NCBI GenBank assembly: GCA_030749435.1
Contig: JASMKH010000008.1
Location: 1 to 64,000, forward strand
DNA length: 64,000 nucleotides
Origin: Phycisphaerales bacterium
Lineage (GTDB): Bacteria > Planctomycetota > Phycisphaerae > Phycisphaerales > SM1A02
Reading direction: 5' to 3'
Shown here: piece by piece, positions 53,139-63,213 of the stretch
How positions within the stretch are numbered: position 1 is the stretch's first letter
Layout: the number at the start of each line of letters is the position of its first letter
Translations under genes and position numbers: made by a program
The notes under the pieces: generated by a model
Database searches by the model: none
The model's input: the letters and a program-made list of their open reading frames with translations, nothing else
Told to the model about the DNA's origin: nothing

Positions 53139-53347
53139 TGAAATCGTCTCCTGAGTAGATTGTCCCCGGTTTGGGGGGGTGTAGCCGATCACTGTAGCGG
53201 ATCCGGCGTGGTGGGTCACGCGGTACTCCGGCAATCGCAGTGATCGCCTGTATGGGGGGCAGACTGGCCGCTCAGAACCCCCTCCCAGGGGGATTTCGCT
53301 CAAGGGTGGTACCCGTGGCGAGGCCGGGAGCGCCTACGATCGGGGCC

Positions 53348-54724
53348 ATGCCCGACGATGTGGACCATGCCCCACCCGGTGGCGAGGACTGGGCTGCTGC
53401 CCGAAGCCGCCTGCACGCAGAGGCTCGCCAACTTCCCCAGACGCCCGGCGTGTACCTGATGAAGGATGCTTCGGGGGCGGTGCTGTACGTCGGCAAGGCG
53501 TCCTCACTGAGAGACCGTGTCAGCAGCTACTTTCTCGCCTCGACGGATCTCGGTCCTCGCAAGCAACCCCTGATCGCGAAGATCGATGCCTTCGAAGTGA
53601 TCGAGACCGGTGCCGTCTGGGAGGCGTTGCTTGCCGAGGCCCGCCTGATCAAGGACCTTCGTCCCCGATTCAACGTGATGCTGACGGACGACAAGAGTTA
53701 TCCGTATCTTGCCGTGACCACCCGCGACGAGTTCCCCGGTGTGTACGTCACTCGGGATCCAGCGGATTCGCGGTACCGCGGCGCGAGAATCTTCGGTCCC
53801 TTTACCTCGGGACGGGACATCCGGGAGGCGCTCGACGTCATGCAGCGGATCTTCCGATTTCGGACCTGCCATCTGGACATCAGGGAGGGCGATGATGCGA
53901 ATCGGCATTTCCGACCCTGCCTGCTGCACGCCATCAGGCAGTGCACCGCTCCATGCGGCGACCGTATCTCCCGAGAGGCCTACGGGGCCGACATTCAGCG
54001 GCTGCTCCGCTTCATCGGATCCAAACGAGCGCCGCTCATTCGCGAACTCAAGGCGCAGATGGAGCAGGCAGCCGAGCAGCGCCGCTATGAAGAGGCTGCG
54101 GTACTGCGGGATCAACTTCGGTCGATCGAGCGGCTGGGTGATCGGGCTGCGAATCAGGAGGAGGCGCGTGCGTGGCAACCCGAGGTGACGGTGTTCGCAA
54201 CCGATCCGTCCAAGGCGCTGCGTTCCCTGCAGCGAACGCTGTCGCTTGACGAGCCGATTCGTTGCATCGAGGGGATCGACATCGCCCATCTGGCAGGGGA
54301 TGAAACCGTTGGTTCCAAAGTGTGTTTTTTCGACGGCAGGCCATTCAAGGCCCAGTACCGCCGGTACCGCATCACGACGGCGGGGAATGACGACTTCGCG
54401 TCGATCCGGGAGGTGGTGACACGCCGCTATGCCCACGCCGGTCAGGGACGGGAGCGGTATCCCGATCTCATCCTGATCGATGGAGGCCGGGGACAGTTGG
54501 GGGCCGCGTTGGAGGCGCTCGCCGCATTCTCGCATCAGCCGCCACTGGTCGCCGGGTTGGCAAAGAAGGATGAGTTGATCTGGATTCAGGACCAGGCAGC
54601 GCCACTGCAACTGGGCCGCCACAACCCCGGTTTGCGGCTCTGCCAGGCCGTCCGCGATGAGGCACACCGGTTTGCCCAGGCCTACCACCACCTGCTGCGG
54701 CGCAAACGTCTGTTGGACGAATGA
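53348..54724 (+). CDS. uvrC: UvrC-like excinuclease subunit lacking the C-terminal HhH domain
   Basis: The product has 458 residues from ATG 53348 (MPDDVDHAPP); typical UvrC is about 600. GIY-YIG domain QTPGVYLMKDASGAVLYVGK near residues 36-55; the UVR motif ERRYEEAAVLRDQL-like QRRYEEAAVLRDQLRSIERL near 247; RNase H-like second nuclease starts IEGIDIAHLAGDETVGSKVC near 312, with Asp in IDGGRGQLGAAL. It stops at RRKRLLDE, exactly where the helix-hairpin-helix pair normally begins. The frame ends in a clean stop, so this looks like a real shortened form rather than a frameshift. Confidence 0.85.
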   Translation: MPDDVDHAPPGGEDWAAARSRLHAEARQLPQTPGVYLMKDASGAVLYVGKASSLRDRVSSYFLASTDLGPRKQPLIAKIDAFEVIETGAVWEALLAEARLIKDLRPRFNVMLTDDKSYPYLAVTTRDEFPGVYVTRDPADSRYRGARIFGPFTSGRDIREALDVMQRIFRFRTCHLDIREGDDANRHFRPCLLHAIRQCTAPCGDRISREAYGADIQRLLRFIGSKRAPLIRELKAQMEQAAEQRRYEEAAVLRDQLRSIERLGDRAANQEEARAWQPEVTVFATDPSKALRSLQRTLSLDEPIRCIEGIDIAHLAGDETVGSKVCFFDGRPFKAQYRRYRITTAGNDDFASIREVVTRRYAHAGQGRERYPDLILIDGGRGQLGAALEALAAFSHQPPLVAGLAKKDELIWIQDQAAPLQLGRHNPGLRLCQAVRDEAHRFAQAYHHLLRRKRLLDE

Positions 54725-54796
54725 CCAGATTGCCGTTGAATCTGCCTCAGATCTGGATAATGTGGTGCAGGGATGGAATATAAGAGGGCAGACCAA

Positions 54797-55606
54797 ATGA
54801 ACATCATCGTGGCCGGAAGCGGCGTGCTCTTGGCAGGAACCGTGATTGCCTCGGCGGCCGTCGTGGAGGTTGGTGTCGGGAGCTACTACTTCGAACCTCA
54901 GTTTCCACACGTGGAGGTCGGTGACACGATTCGCTGGGTCTGGGAGGGCGGAAACCACGATGTCACCAGCGGCGCCTTCTGTGGTGACGATACGGGTCTC
55001 TTCAATTCCCCGATCACGTCGGACAACCCCAGCTTCGAGTGGACCATTCCGGCGGACTACGACGGCGAGGTCATTCCGTACTACTGCAGCCTCGGCAATC
55101 ATTGTGTCGCCGGGAATCAGTACGGGGGCCTGCTGGTCAACGTCGGCGAGGCGCACTTTGTGACATCCAACGGATTCGCGTTCGAGCCAGCCGACATCAG
55201 CGTGGCTGCGGGGGACGTCGTCGTCTGGATCCACGATGGCGGATCACACACCGTGACCTCTGGGGTCGACTGCCTTCCGGACGGTCGCTTCGACGATCCG
55301 CTTGACAATCTGCACCAGATGCCGTTCTACGTCGTCCCGCCGAGTGAGCCCACGGGCGTCATTGACTACTACTGCCTGCCTCACTGCGGCTTCGGCATGG
55401 TCGGGACCATCGACGTGACCGGCGATGCCATTCCCTGCGAGGAAGATGTGAATGGTGACGGCCAGATCAACGTGGACGATCTGCTGCAACTTCTCGCAGC
55501 CTTCGGCCAGTCCTGCACCGGTTGCGCCGAGGACGTTGACGGGAGCGGCACGGTCGGGGTTGACGACCTCCTGCAGTTGCTCGCTGTGTACGGAACCGGC
55601 TGCTGA
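54797..55606 (+). CDS. Secreted tandem-cupredoxin protein with dockerin-like tags
   Basis: The product has 269 residues; ATG 54797 after AAGAGGG; signal peptide MNIIVAGSGVLLAGTVIASA. Two plastocyanin-like domains follow. The first has EGGNHDVTSG and YYCSLGNHCVAGNQYG, spacing C-x4-H with no obvious axial Met. The second has DGGSHTVTSG and YYCLPHCGFGMVGTI, the standard C-x2-H-x4-M. So only the second has a classical type 1 copper set. The C-terminus carries two tag repeats: DVNGDGQINVDDLLQLLAAF and DVDGSGTVGVDDLLQLL, then CCG-like ends GC. It may carry electrons outside the cell. Confidence 0.85.
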   Translation: MNIIVAGSGVLLAGTVIASAAVVEVGVGSYYFEPQFPHVEVGDTIRWVWEGGNHDVTSGAFCGDDTGLFNSPITSDNPSFEWTIPADYDGEVIPYYCSLGNHCVAGNQYGGLLVNVGEAHFVTSNGFAFEPADISVAAGDVVVWIHDGGSHTVTSGVDCLPDGRFDDPLDNLHQMPFYVVPPSEPTGVIDYYCLPHCGFGMVGTIDVTGDAIPCEEDVNGDGQINVDDLLQLLAAFGQSCTGCAEDVDGSGTVGVDDLLQLLAVYGTGC

Positions 55607-55649
55607 GCCCGATCCTCATGATCCGCCGGTGACGGCGGTCGGGGATGCC

Positions 55650-55693
55650 TTGCTGGGGACCTTGCTGGGGACCCTGCCGGGGACCTTGCCAGA
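55650..55693. repeat. 12-bp tandem repeats
   Basis: Three and a half copies of CTTGCTGGGGAC (third copy CCTGCCGGGGAC, last partial) lie 44 bases past the cupredoxin stop. In frame they read as repeated G-T-L after the stop codon, so the array could be a decayed C-terminal extension or non-coding. Confidence 0.7.
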
Positions 55694-55709
55694 GGCGGCG
55701 CCCGTCGAC

Positions 55710-57755
55710 TCAGGCCGGTGCTGGCAGCAGGCCGTCCGGCTCATCGCCCTGACTGGACGGCTCGGCTGGCGGTTCGGGGTCGGTTGACGGAGGCGTCGCT
55801 TCGACGTCCAGCAGGTCGGAGAGGGTCGGGCGGTCGAGTTCGCCGCCCTCCATGAGCGTCGTCACTTCCGTGCTCTGAAGCGTCTCATATTTGAGCAGCG
55901 CCTCGGCGATGGCGGTCACGATATCCCAATGCTCGTCAATCATCCGCGCTGCATCCGCGTACGCCGCGCCGATGATGGACTTGACCTCCTCATCGATGAT
56001 GCGAGCCGTTTCCGGCGAATAGTCCTTGTCGATAAGGAGCGACTCGTTGGCATCGTCGGGCGCGTACCGGACGAAGCCCAGACGTTCCGACATGCCCCAG
56101 TCAAGGATCATGTGCCTTGCGTAGGCCGTCGCCATCTGGATGTCCATGGCGGCGCCGGATGACACGTCGCCCGTTTTCTTCTGTTCCGCAATGCGGCCCG
56201 CGCAGAGCACGCGAAGCGTCGCTTCGATGTACTTGCGTCCAAACCCGTAGCGGTCCTTCTCGGGCAGGCTGAACGTGGCTCCCATCGCCTGGCCGCGGGG
56301 GATGATGGTCACCTTGTGAACCGGGTCGGCGTCATCGAGCATTGCCTGCAGCGCGGTATGCCCGGCCTCGTGATAGGCCGTGGCGATTCGCTCGGTTTCT
56401 TCGATCTTCCTGCTGTGACGCGCACGGCCGAACTTGATCTTGTCGCGGGCCTCCTCGAGGTCCAGTTGATCGACCGCATCCTTGTTCTCCAGCGTCGCGA
56501 TGATCGCCGACTCGTTGATGAGTGCAGCGAGCTCGGCGCCGGAAAACATCGGTGTTCCCCGTGCAACTCGATTCATGTCGACATCCGGAGCGAGTTGAAT
56601 CGTCTTGGCATGAACTTCGAGGATTTTCAGACGACCCTCAACATCCGGGAGCGTGACGGGGACCTGCCTGTCGAAGCGACCGGGTCGTGTCAGTGCGGGG
56701 TCGAGGACGTCGGCCCGGTTCGTCGCGGCAATCACGATGACCTGATCTGTCGCCTCGAATCCGTCCATCTCCACGAGGATCGCGTTGAGCGTCTGTTCGC
56801 GTTCGTCGTGGCCTCCGCTGTTGAATCCGCCCCCCCGTCTGCGTCCGACGGCGTCGATCTCATCGAGGAAGATGATGCAGGGGGCGTTTTCCTTGGCCTG
56901 CTTGAACAGGTCACGCACGCGGCTAGCGCCAACGCCAACGAACATCTCGACGAAGTCCGAACCGGAGATCGAGAAGAAGGGGCAATCAGCCTCGCCGGCG
57001 ATGGCCTTGGCAAGCAGCGTCTTGCCGCACCCGGGAGGCCCGACGAGCAGGACGCCACGGGGGATTCGTCCTCCGAGCCGCTGGAACTTCTTGGGGTTCT
57101 TCAGAAACTCGACGATCTCCAGCACCTCTTCCTTGGCTTCGTCGATTCCAGCCACGTCGGTGAATCGGACCTTCGACGCCTCTTTGGTTGAGATGCGATG
57201 GCGGGACTTCCCGAAGCTTCCGAGCATTCCGCCGGGTCCACCGCCTGCGCTTCGCATCGATCTGGCAATGAAGAACCAGATGATCAACAGCAGCAGCAGG
57301 AAAGGCCCGATCGTGACGAGCAACTGCACCCAGACGCTCTGGCTGGTGTCGGTCGAGAAGTCGACGCCCATGTCGGTCAACTGATGGAGATAGAACTCTC
57401 GATTGCCGCCGTCGATCGTGTGGTACACGACGGCGGGCTCGGGACCGGGATTGTCCCCCGGCGTCTTGGGCGCGATCGTGGCGACGATCCGGCTGTTCTT
57501 GATGATCACCGGGTCGGGCGAGCCGGGCGTCGGTTCGTAGAGGTGTCCCTTGGCGGGATCAATCAGTGATCTGAAGTGCTGCCAGCTTGCAATCTCGCGA
57601 CCGCTGTTCGAACTCTGCATGATCGCGAAGAGGATGATCATGAGGCCGAGAATGAAGACCCAACTCATCAGCCCTCGGCCGGTGCCTTTGGGCGGAGCCG
57701 GCTTTTCGGGTTCTCGAGGGGGTTCGTTCGGCGGTGTCTGGTCTGGATCAGGCAT
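55710..57755 (-). CDS. ftsH: ATP-dependent zinc metalloprotease FtsH
   Basis: The product has 681 residues. Two membrane helices (near 25-45 and about 140-160) frame a short periplasmic domain. AAA+ ATPase: Walker [17 protein letters not shown] near 242, Walker [18 protein letters not shown] near 305, second region of homology [17 protein letters not shown]. Zinc site [10 protein letters not shown] near 449, third ligand Asp near 530. Degrades membrane and short-lived cytosolic proteins. It is followed downstream by no gene on its strand; upstream are lptE- and bamD-like genes in the same direction. Confidence 0.97.
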   Translation of the reverse strand: MPDPDQTPPNEPPREPEKPAPPKGTGRGLMSWVFILGLMIILFAIMQSSNSGREIASWQHFRSLIDPAKGHLYEPTPGSPDPVIIKNSRIVATIAPKTPGDNPGPEPAVVYHTIDGGNREFYLHQLTDMGVDFSTDTSQSVWVQLLVTIGPFLLLLLIIWFFIARSMRSAGGGPGGMLGSFGKSRHRISTKEASKVRFTDVAGIDEAKEEVLEIVEFLKNPKKFQRLGGRIPRGVLLVGPPGCGKTLLAKAIAGEADCPFFSISGSDFVEMFVGVGASRVRDLFKQAKENAPCIIFLDEIDAVGRRRGGGFNSGGHDEREQTLNAILVEMDGFEATDQVIVIAATNRADVLDPALTRPGRFDRQVPVTLPDVEGRLKILEVHAKTIQLAPDVDMNRVARGTPMFSGAELAALINESAIIATLENKDAVDQLDLEEARDKIKFGRARHSRKIEETERIATAYHEAGHTALQAMLDDADPVHKVTIIPRGQAMGATFSLPEKDRYGFGRKYIEATLRVLCAGRIAEQKKTGDVSSGAAMDIQMATAYARHMILDWGMSERLGFVRYAPDDANESLLIDKDYSPETARIIDEEVKSIIGAAYADAARMIDEHWDIVTAIAEALLKYETLQSTEVTTLMEGGELDRPTLSDLLDVEATPPSTDPEPPAEPSSQGDEPDGLLPAPA

Positions 57756-57824
57756 GTGAAATCCCGTGCGAGGCTGGCAACAGGTCCATCCTACGTCCAG
57801 TGTCGGCTCGTCGCCAAAGCGGGA

Positions 57825-58340
57825 TCACCACGATTCGGCCATTCGATCAACGATGGCGCGGGCCATCATCTGTACGGACTCCAGCCTGCCCAGTTCAATC
57901 GGTTCGCCAAGCGGGTTCGAGGGGAAAAACAGCCCGTTCGTGCCCATTCCTTCCCATCCAGTGATGGTGGTGTTGTCGTCGAGTCGCTCCCAATTCCAAT
58001 CGACCGTGAGTTGCACGGCCATCTCCTGGTCCAACTTGGTCAGGCGGGACTGGGACAACTGCTTGAGGTCGACCCTGGTCACCGAGACCTCGAGCAGCGT
58101 GTCGGCGACGGTCTCGTCGACCACCCGCCACGGGGTTCGCGTCTCGACCTCCCGGATCAGGGCGTTGGTGAGGAGATAGCCCATTTCCCGGTCGTAGGTC
58201 GCGTTCTTGACGACCGGAATCGCGATGGTTCTGATTCCGGCGTCGTAGGTGGACCCGAGCACCCATCCCTTCGAAGGATCGCTGCCGCACCCGACAAGAA
58301 GCGCCGCTCCCACCAGACATGGCATCAAGAACCGCTTCAT
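57825..58340 (-). CDS. lptE: LptE-like outer-membrane lipoprotein
   Basis: The product has 171 residues; ATG 58340 overlaps the stop of the upstream TPR gene. Lipobox ALLVGC (Cys near 18). The sequence IRTIAIPVVKNATYDREMGY LLTNALIREVE followed by RTPWRVV matches the LptE layout (two strands and a helix), the LPS-assembly partner of LptD. The C-terminal part is more divergent. The gene symbol is by resemblance; LptD is not in the window. Confidence 0.7.
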   Translation of the reverse strand: MKRFLMPCLVGAALLVGCGSDPSKGWVLGSTYDAGIRTIAIPVVKNATYDREMGYLLTNALIREVETRTPWRVVDETVADTLLEVSVTRVDLKQLSQSRLTKLDQEMAVQLTVDWNWERLDDNTTITGWEGMGTNGLFFPSNPLGEPIELGRLESVQMMARAIVDRMAESW

Positions 58341-59413
58341 GGTGCGTCCCCTGCCGGCTCGCCGCCTGGAGCCTTGGGCACTTCCGGCCCGAGCAGCAGT
58401 TTCTCCCTGAGCAGCGCATAGTCGGGGGCGTGCGCGATGACTGAGTCGGGCAGTTGGCTCAGAATGGTCGGGATCTCCCGGAGCGCCTGAAGACTCGCGG
58501 CGGATCGGGGGAACTTCCTGATGAGTTCGCGGATGGTGTATTCGGCGGAGATCGGATCGCTGTCTCCGAGGTACCAACGCGCCGTCGTGAGCATCTTGTT
58601 GGACTCCGACTCTTCGATGCGAAGTACCAGCGCCTCGGCACCGATTCTTGCCGCTTCAGCCGGTCTGCTGGCGGAGAGCTGCTTGAGTTCCGCCTTGGCT
58701 TCGAGCAGGCCGACGATGTCGAACTGGGGCCCCTTGAACGAAGCAATATTCGAGTAGATGAGCCGTCGCCGGGCGTAATCCAGATTGGTTGAACGCGGGT
58801 AACGATCGATGTAGATCGCATACGCTTCCGCAGCTAGGGTCATTCGTCGATGGCGGAAGTACATGTCGGCGAGTTGAATCCCCGCTCGCGCCGCAAGTGT
58901 GCTTCCGGGCATCCGCTCCTGGATCCGGATCAACAGTTCTTCCGCTTCGTCGCTCGCGTCGATCATGCGAATGCCAAACAACTTCCTCCGCATGCCGTGG
59001 GCGTACTTCACGGCGACTTCGTACTCCCGCTCGAGCGCCAGCGAGAACACTTCGCTTCCGGGATATCGCCGCACGAGGTACTCGTAGTCGTAGAGCGACT
59101 CGTACTCGTCACCGACACCCATCAGCGAGTCGCCGCGGAGCAGGTAGGCCTCGGGAAGGAGCGGTGAGGTGGGGTTTCGCTTCATCCAGCGATTGGTCAT
59201 GTTGAGGGCCCGGTCCGGTCGGCCCTCAGCGAGCATGACCCGCGCCTGTGCCAGTTGCTCGGCGGGCGATCCCGGTGCAGGGGTGGCCTCGTGCGTCCAC
59301 TCGTCGTCAGGGCCAAGCCGGAAGACTTCCTGGGCGGTGGAGCGGGGGCAAATCCCCGCTGAGATCGTCAGCGCGACGATTGTCGCCAGCGTCGGGCCGC
59401 GGGAAGCATTCAT
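58337..59413 (-). CDS. BamD-like tetratricopeptide (TPR) protein
   Basis: The product has 358 residues with signal peptide MNASRGPTLATIVALTISAG. It is made of helical TPR-type repeats: LAQARVMLAEGRPDRALNMT near 55, LPEAYLLRGDSLMGVGDEYE, SLYDYEYLVRRYPGSEV and SLALEREYEVAVKYAHG, the spacing of BamD/YbgF outer-membrane assembly factors. There is no lipobox cysteine immediately after the signal, unlike classical BamD. First gene of a minus-strand set: this gene, LptE-like, FtsH. The overlap with the LptE-like gene implies coupled translation. Confidence 0.78.
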   Translation of the reverse strand: MNASRGPTLATIVALTISAGICPRSTAQEVFRLGPDDEWTHEATPAPGSPAEQLAQARVMLAEGRPDRALNMTNRWMKRNPTSPLLPEAYLLRGDSLMGVGDEYESLYDYEYLVRRYPGSEVFSLALEREYEVAVKYAHGMRRKLFGIRMIDASDEAEELLIRIQERMPGSTLAARAGIQLADMYFRHRRMTLAAEAYAIYIDRYPRSTNLDYARRRLIYSNIASFKGPQFDIVGLLEAKAELKQLSASRPAEAARIGAEALVLRIEESESNKMLTTARWYLGDSDPISAEYTIRELIRKFPRSAASLQALREIPTILSQLPDSVIAHAPDYALLREKLLLGPEVPKAPGGEPAGDAP

Positions 59414-59970
59414 GGCGCGGCATGCTACCTGTGCGGGCCGGAACCCGCACCGTGGGGTCCATCAGGGTCCCCGCCGTGGCGGCTGGCCACCCTCGAAGTG
59501 ACCGGACCAGCGGCGCAAGGATTGCCTCGATCGGCCGATAACACCTTGCCGGTGGCGGGGTTGGCGGGTCGTCCTCCGGTAGGTCGAGTGAGGGAGGCAA
59601 CGAGGCCCGCCGTGCGGAGCCATCTCGAACGACTGGCGTTCGAGTCAAGAGGAGCCACCCCTGTATTGCCGGAATGACCGGAGTGAACGGAACGATTGGG
59701 CACTGCTTCGCGGCATTCAGCCGCCTGTCGCTGGCCGGATTGAAAGCGGAATCGTCTGTTGCGATTGACTCGTCTGTGATGATTCCCAACCACACTCCGT
59801 ATTCACGCATTACGCCCGACCCCGAGCAACTGCTTGTTGACATGCTTCAGCACGTGTATGGTGTTGACGCGTCACAAGCGTGCTCACGGAAGAGCATCAA
59901 TGTGACGGGACACGACGACCTGAGTTCGTGTTCACAATCGCGGCAGCGCAGCGGTCAAGGAGTCGACCCA
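59414..59970. other. 557-bp intergenic region with a sigma-28-like promoter
   Basis: No gene is supported between the divergent BamD-like and sigma-factor genes. The frame of the sigma gene is open from 59674 but the AAGGAG ribosome site supports 59971. GCCGATAA at 59534-59541 is an exact match to the FliA/WhiG -10 element, with only a weak -35 (gcaa, 15 bases upstream). A 7-bp hairpin (CTCGAAC ... GTTCGAG) lies at 59624-59644. Confidence 0.5.
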
Positions 59971-60825
<855 letters not shown>

Positions 60826-60850
60826 GCGGTGGCAGGAGCATACGCGGAAC

Positions 60851-60885
60851 GAAGCCGGACGCTGAGGCGTTCGGCTTCTTTCGTT
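60851..60885 (+). terminator. Intrinsic terminator after the sigma-factor gene
   Basis: A 12-bp stem with one G-U pair (GAAGCCGGACGC ... GCGTTCGGCTTC, loop TGAG) is followed by TTTCGTTG. It lies in the gap to the convergent CoA-transferase gene. Confidence 0.75.
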
Positions 60886-60903
60886 GCCCCTGGCCGCGTC
60901 GGG

Positions 60904-61566
60904 TCAGATTGGCATGGGTCGGGGATCGTCCCGGACCAGAATCTCCGCGGAGGTCTTCGCACGGACTTCATCGATCGTGACTTGAGGTGCCAGTTCGGTC
61001 AGGACGAATCGTCGTGACTCGGGGTCCATCTCCAGCACGCACAGGTCGGTGATCACCATGTCGATGCACGCCACGCCGGTCAGCGGCAGCGTACAGGCGG
61101 GGATCAGTTTGGGGTCACCTCGCTTGTTGCAATGGTCCATGATGACGACGACCCGCTGCACGCCTGCGACGAGGTCCATCGCGCCGCCCATCCCCTTGAC
61201 GAGCTTCCCCGGGATCATCCAGTTGGCAATGTCGCCCTCTTGACCGATCTCCATCGCACCGAGAATGGCCAGATCAATGTGTCCGCCACGGATCATCTCA
61301 AAGGACTCATGGCTTGAGAAGTAACTCGCGCCCGGAACGGCGGTGACCGTCTGCTTTCCGGCGTTGATGAGGTCTGCATCAACGGCGTCTTCGGTCGGGA
61401 ACGGACCCATCCCCAGCAGCCCATTCTCCGATTGAAGCCAGACGGTGATGTCATCCGGAACGTGATTGGCCACCAGGGTCGGCATGCCGATCCCCAGATT
61501 GACGTAGAAGCCGTCCCGCAGTTCGCGGGCGGCGCGGCGGGCGACCTGGTCTCGGTTGAGTGGCAT
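60904..61566 (-). CDS. scoB: 3-oxoacid CoA-transferase, subunit B, without a subunit A neighbour
   Basis: The product has 220 residues from ATG 61566 (MPLNRDQVARRAARELRDGF). It moves CoA between acyl groups in ketone-body or short-chain acid metabolism. The catalytic Glu is in SENGLLGMG (near 48-56). GIGMPTLVANHVPDD, YFSSHESFEMIRGGHIDLAI and GAMDLVAGVQRVVVIMDHC are subunit-B signatures. The normal heterodimer needs subunit A, but no such gene adjoins this one. The upstream gene is divergent ALDH7 and downstream is the convergent sigma gene, so A must be elsewhere or B works alone. Confidence 0.9.
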   Translation of the reverse strand: MPLNRDQVARRAARELRDGFYVNLGIGMPTLVANHVPDDITVWLQSENGLLGMGPFPTEDAVDADLINAGKQTVTAVPGASYFSSHESFEMIRGGHIDLAILGAMEIGQEGDIANWMIPGKLVKGMGGAMDLVAGVQRVVVIMDHCNKRGDPKLIPACTLPLTGVACIDMVITDLCVLEMDPESRRFVLTELAPQVTIDEVRAKTSAEILVRDDPRPMPI

Positions 61567-61652
61567 TCGGTGGAGTGTACATCTCATGACTGACTCTGGT
61601 TCTCGGGCAGTCCGAGGCGGCTCTCGGGAGGCAGTGCCCGTACAATCCTCGG

Positions 61653-63200
61653 ATGTCTACTACAACCGACATCGTCTCAGATCTCTGCGCTCACCCCTTG
61701 CTGCTGTCCGATGCCGAGCCGGGCGACGGGTGCGTGGTTTCCTTCAATCCCGCGAATGGCGAGGCGCTCGGCGCTGTTCGGCTTCAGTCCGCTTCGGAGT
61801 ATGAAGAGGCGGTGCAGCGGGCCATGGTCGTGCAGCGATCATGGCGGATGTTCCCCGCGCCGAAGCGGGGCGAACTCGTCCGACGCATGGGCAACGCCTA
61901 TCGCGAGCACGAAGAGGATCTTGGGCGTCTGGTAACCATGGAAATGGGCAAGATCCTGCCCGAGGGCATCGGCGAAGTGGTGGAGTGCATCGACATCGCC
62001 GACTTCGCCGTGGGCTTGTCTCGCCAGTTGTACGGATTGACGATGCCGTCCGAGCGGCCGCTCCACCGGATGTACGAGCAATGGCATCCGTTCGGAACAA
62101 TCGGGATCATCACCGCCTTCAACTTTCCGGTTGCGGTGTGGGCGTGGAACGCCATGCTCTCCGCCGTCTGCGGAAACGCGCAGATCTGGAAACCAAGTCT
62201 GGCGACCCCGCTCACTGCAATCGCGATGACCAATATCGCGCAGCAGGTGATGCGCGACCAGGACATGTTCGTGCCCGACGCCGGCGACCCGGCGGATCTG
62301 TTCGGTCTGGTCATCGGAACCGATGACGAAGTCGGCGAGACGATGATCGCCGACCGAAGGCTGCCGCTCATCAGTGCGACCGGATCCTGCAGAATGGGGC
62401 GGCACGTGGGGACACAGGTCGCCAAACGTCTCGGTCGCAGCCTGCTGGAACTTGGTGGCAACAACGCGATCATCGTGACCGAGTCCGCCGACGTCGATCT
62501 CGTCGTCCGGGGCACGCTCTTTGGTGCCGTCGGAACTGCGGGCCAGCGATGCACGTCGACCAGGCGGCTCATCTGCCATGCCTCGTTGGTGGACCAGGTC
62601 GCCTCGGGTCTCGCCAAGGCCTATCAGCAGGTTCCCATTGGTGATCCGCTTGACGCCGCCACACTGGTCGGACCGCTGATCGATCAACGGAGCGTGGACG
62701 CCATGCGTGCCGCCATTGAATCGGCGACCGAACAGGGCTGCGAGGTGCTGTGCGGCGGAGTGGAAGGGATCGACTGCTTTGCCGACCATGCTGGCAACTT
62801 CGTCACGCCGACCATCGTTCGCGTCCCGCGTGGCGCAACGCCTGGCATCACAAGGGAGGAGACGTTTGCGCCGATTCTCTACATCTTCGAGTACGAGAAC
62901 CTCGACGAGGCGATCGACATGCAGAACGACGTCGACCAGGGCCTCTCCAGTGCCGTCTTCACCGACTCGGTCCGCATGGCGGAGCGGTTCCTTTCCGCAG
63001 CCGGATCGGACTGCGGCATTGCCAATGTGAACATCGGGACGAGCGGCGCCGAGATCGGTGGCGCCTTTGGTGGTGAGAAGGACACCGGCGGCGGCCGCGA
63101 GAGTGGATCGGATTCGTGGAAGGCCTACATGAGGCGTCAGACGTGCACCATCAACTGGGGCGACGACCTGCCGCTTGCGCAGGGCATCGAGTTCGGTTGA
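61653..63200 (+). CDS. Aldehyde dehydrogenase, ALDH7 (aminoadipate-semialdehyde type)
   Basis: The product has 515 residues. Oxidises an aldehyde with NAD(P)+. Catalytic Cys in GTAGQRCTSTRRL near 301-313; general base Glu in GRSLLELGGNNAI near 263. Substrate-region markers of ALDH7: NPANGEALGAVRL near 30, WHPFGTIGIITAFNFPVAVW near 146-165, IGTSGAEIGGAFGGEKDTGGG near the C-terminus. Family members act in lysine breakdown (alpha-aminoadipic semialdehyde). Divergent from scoB; followed at 13 bases by the Nudix gene. Confidence 0.93.
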   Translation: MSTTTDIVSDLCAHPLLLSDAEPGDGCVVSFNPANGEALGAVRLQSASEYEEAVQRAMVVQRSWRMFPAPKRGELVRRMGNAYREHEEDLGRLVTMEMGKILPEGIGEVVECIDIADFAVGLSRQLYGLTMPSERPLHRMYEQWHPFGTIGIITAFNFPVAVWAWNAMLSAVCGNAQIWKPSLATPLTAIAMTNIAQQVMRDQDMFVPDAGDPADLFGLVIGTDDEVGETMIADRRLPLISATGSCRMGRHVGTQVAKRLGRSLLELGGNNAIIVTESADVDLVVRGTLFGAVGTAGQRCTSTRRLICHASLVDQVASGLAKAYQQVPIGDPLDAATLVGPLIDQRSVDAMRAAIESATEQGCEVLCGGVEGIDCFADHAGNFVTPTIVRVPRGATPGITREETFAPILYIFEYENLDEAIDMQNDVDQGLSSAVFTDSVRMAERFLSAAGSDCGIANVNIGTSGAEIGGAFGGEKDTGGGRESGSDSWKAYMRRQTCTINWGDDLPLAQGIEFG

Positions 63201-63213
63201 CCCAGGGTTGCCT

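Noticed and set aside
59674-59970. N-terminal extension of the sigma-factor gene
   Set aside because: The frame is open, but AAGGAG eight bases before ATG 59971 and typical family length favour the shorter form.
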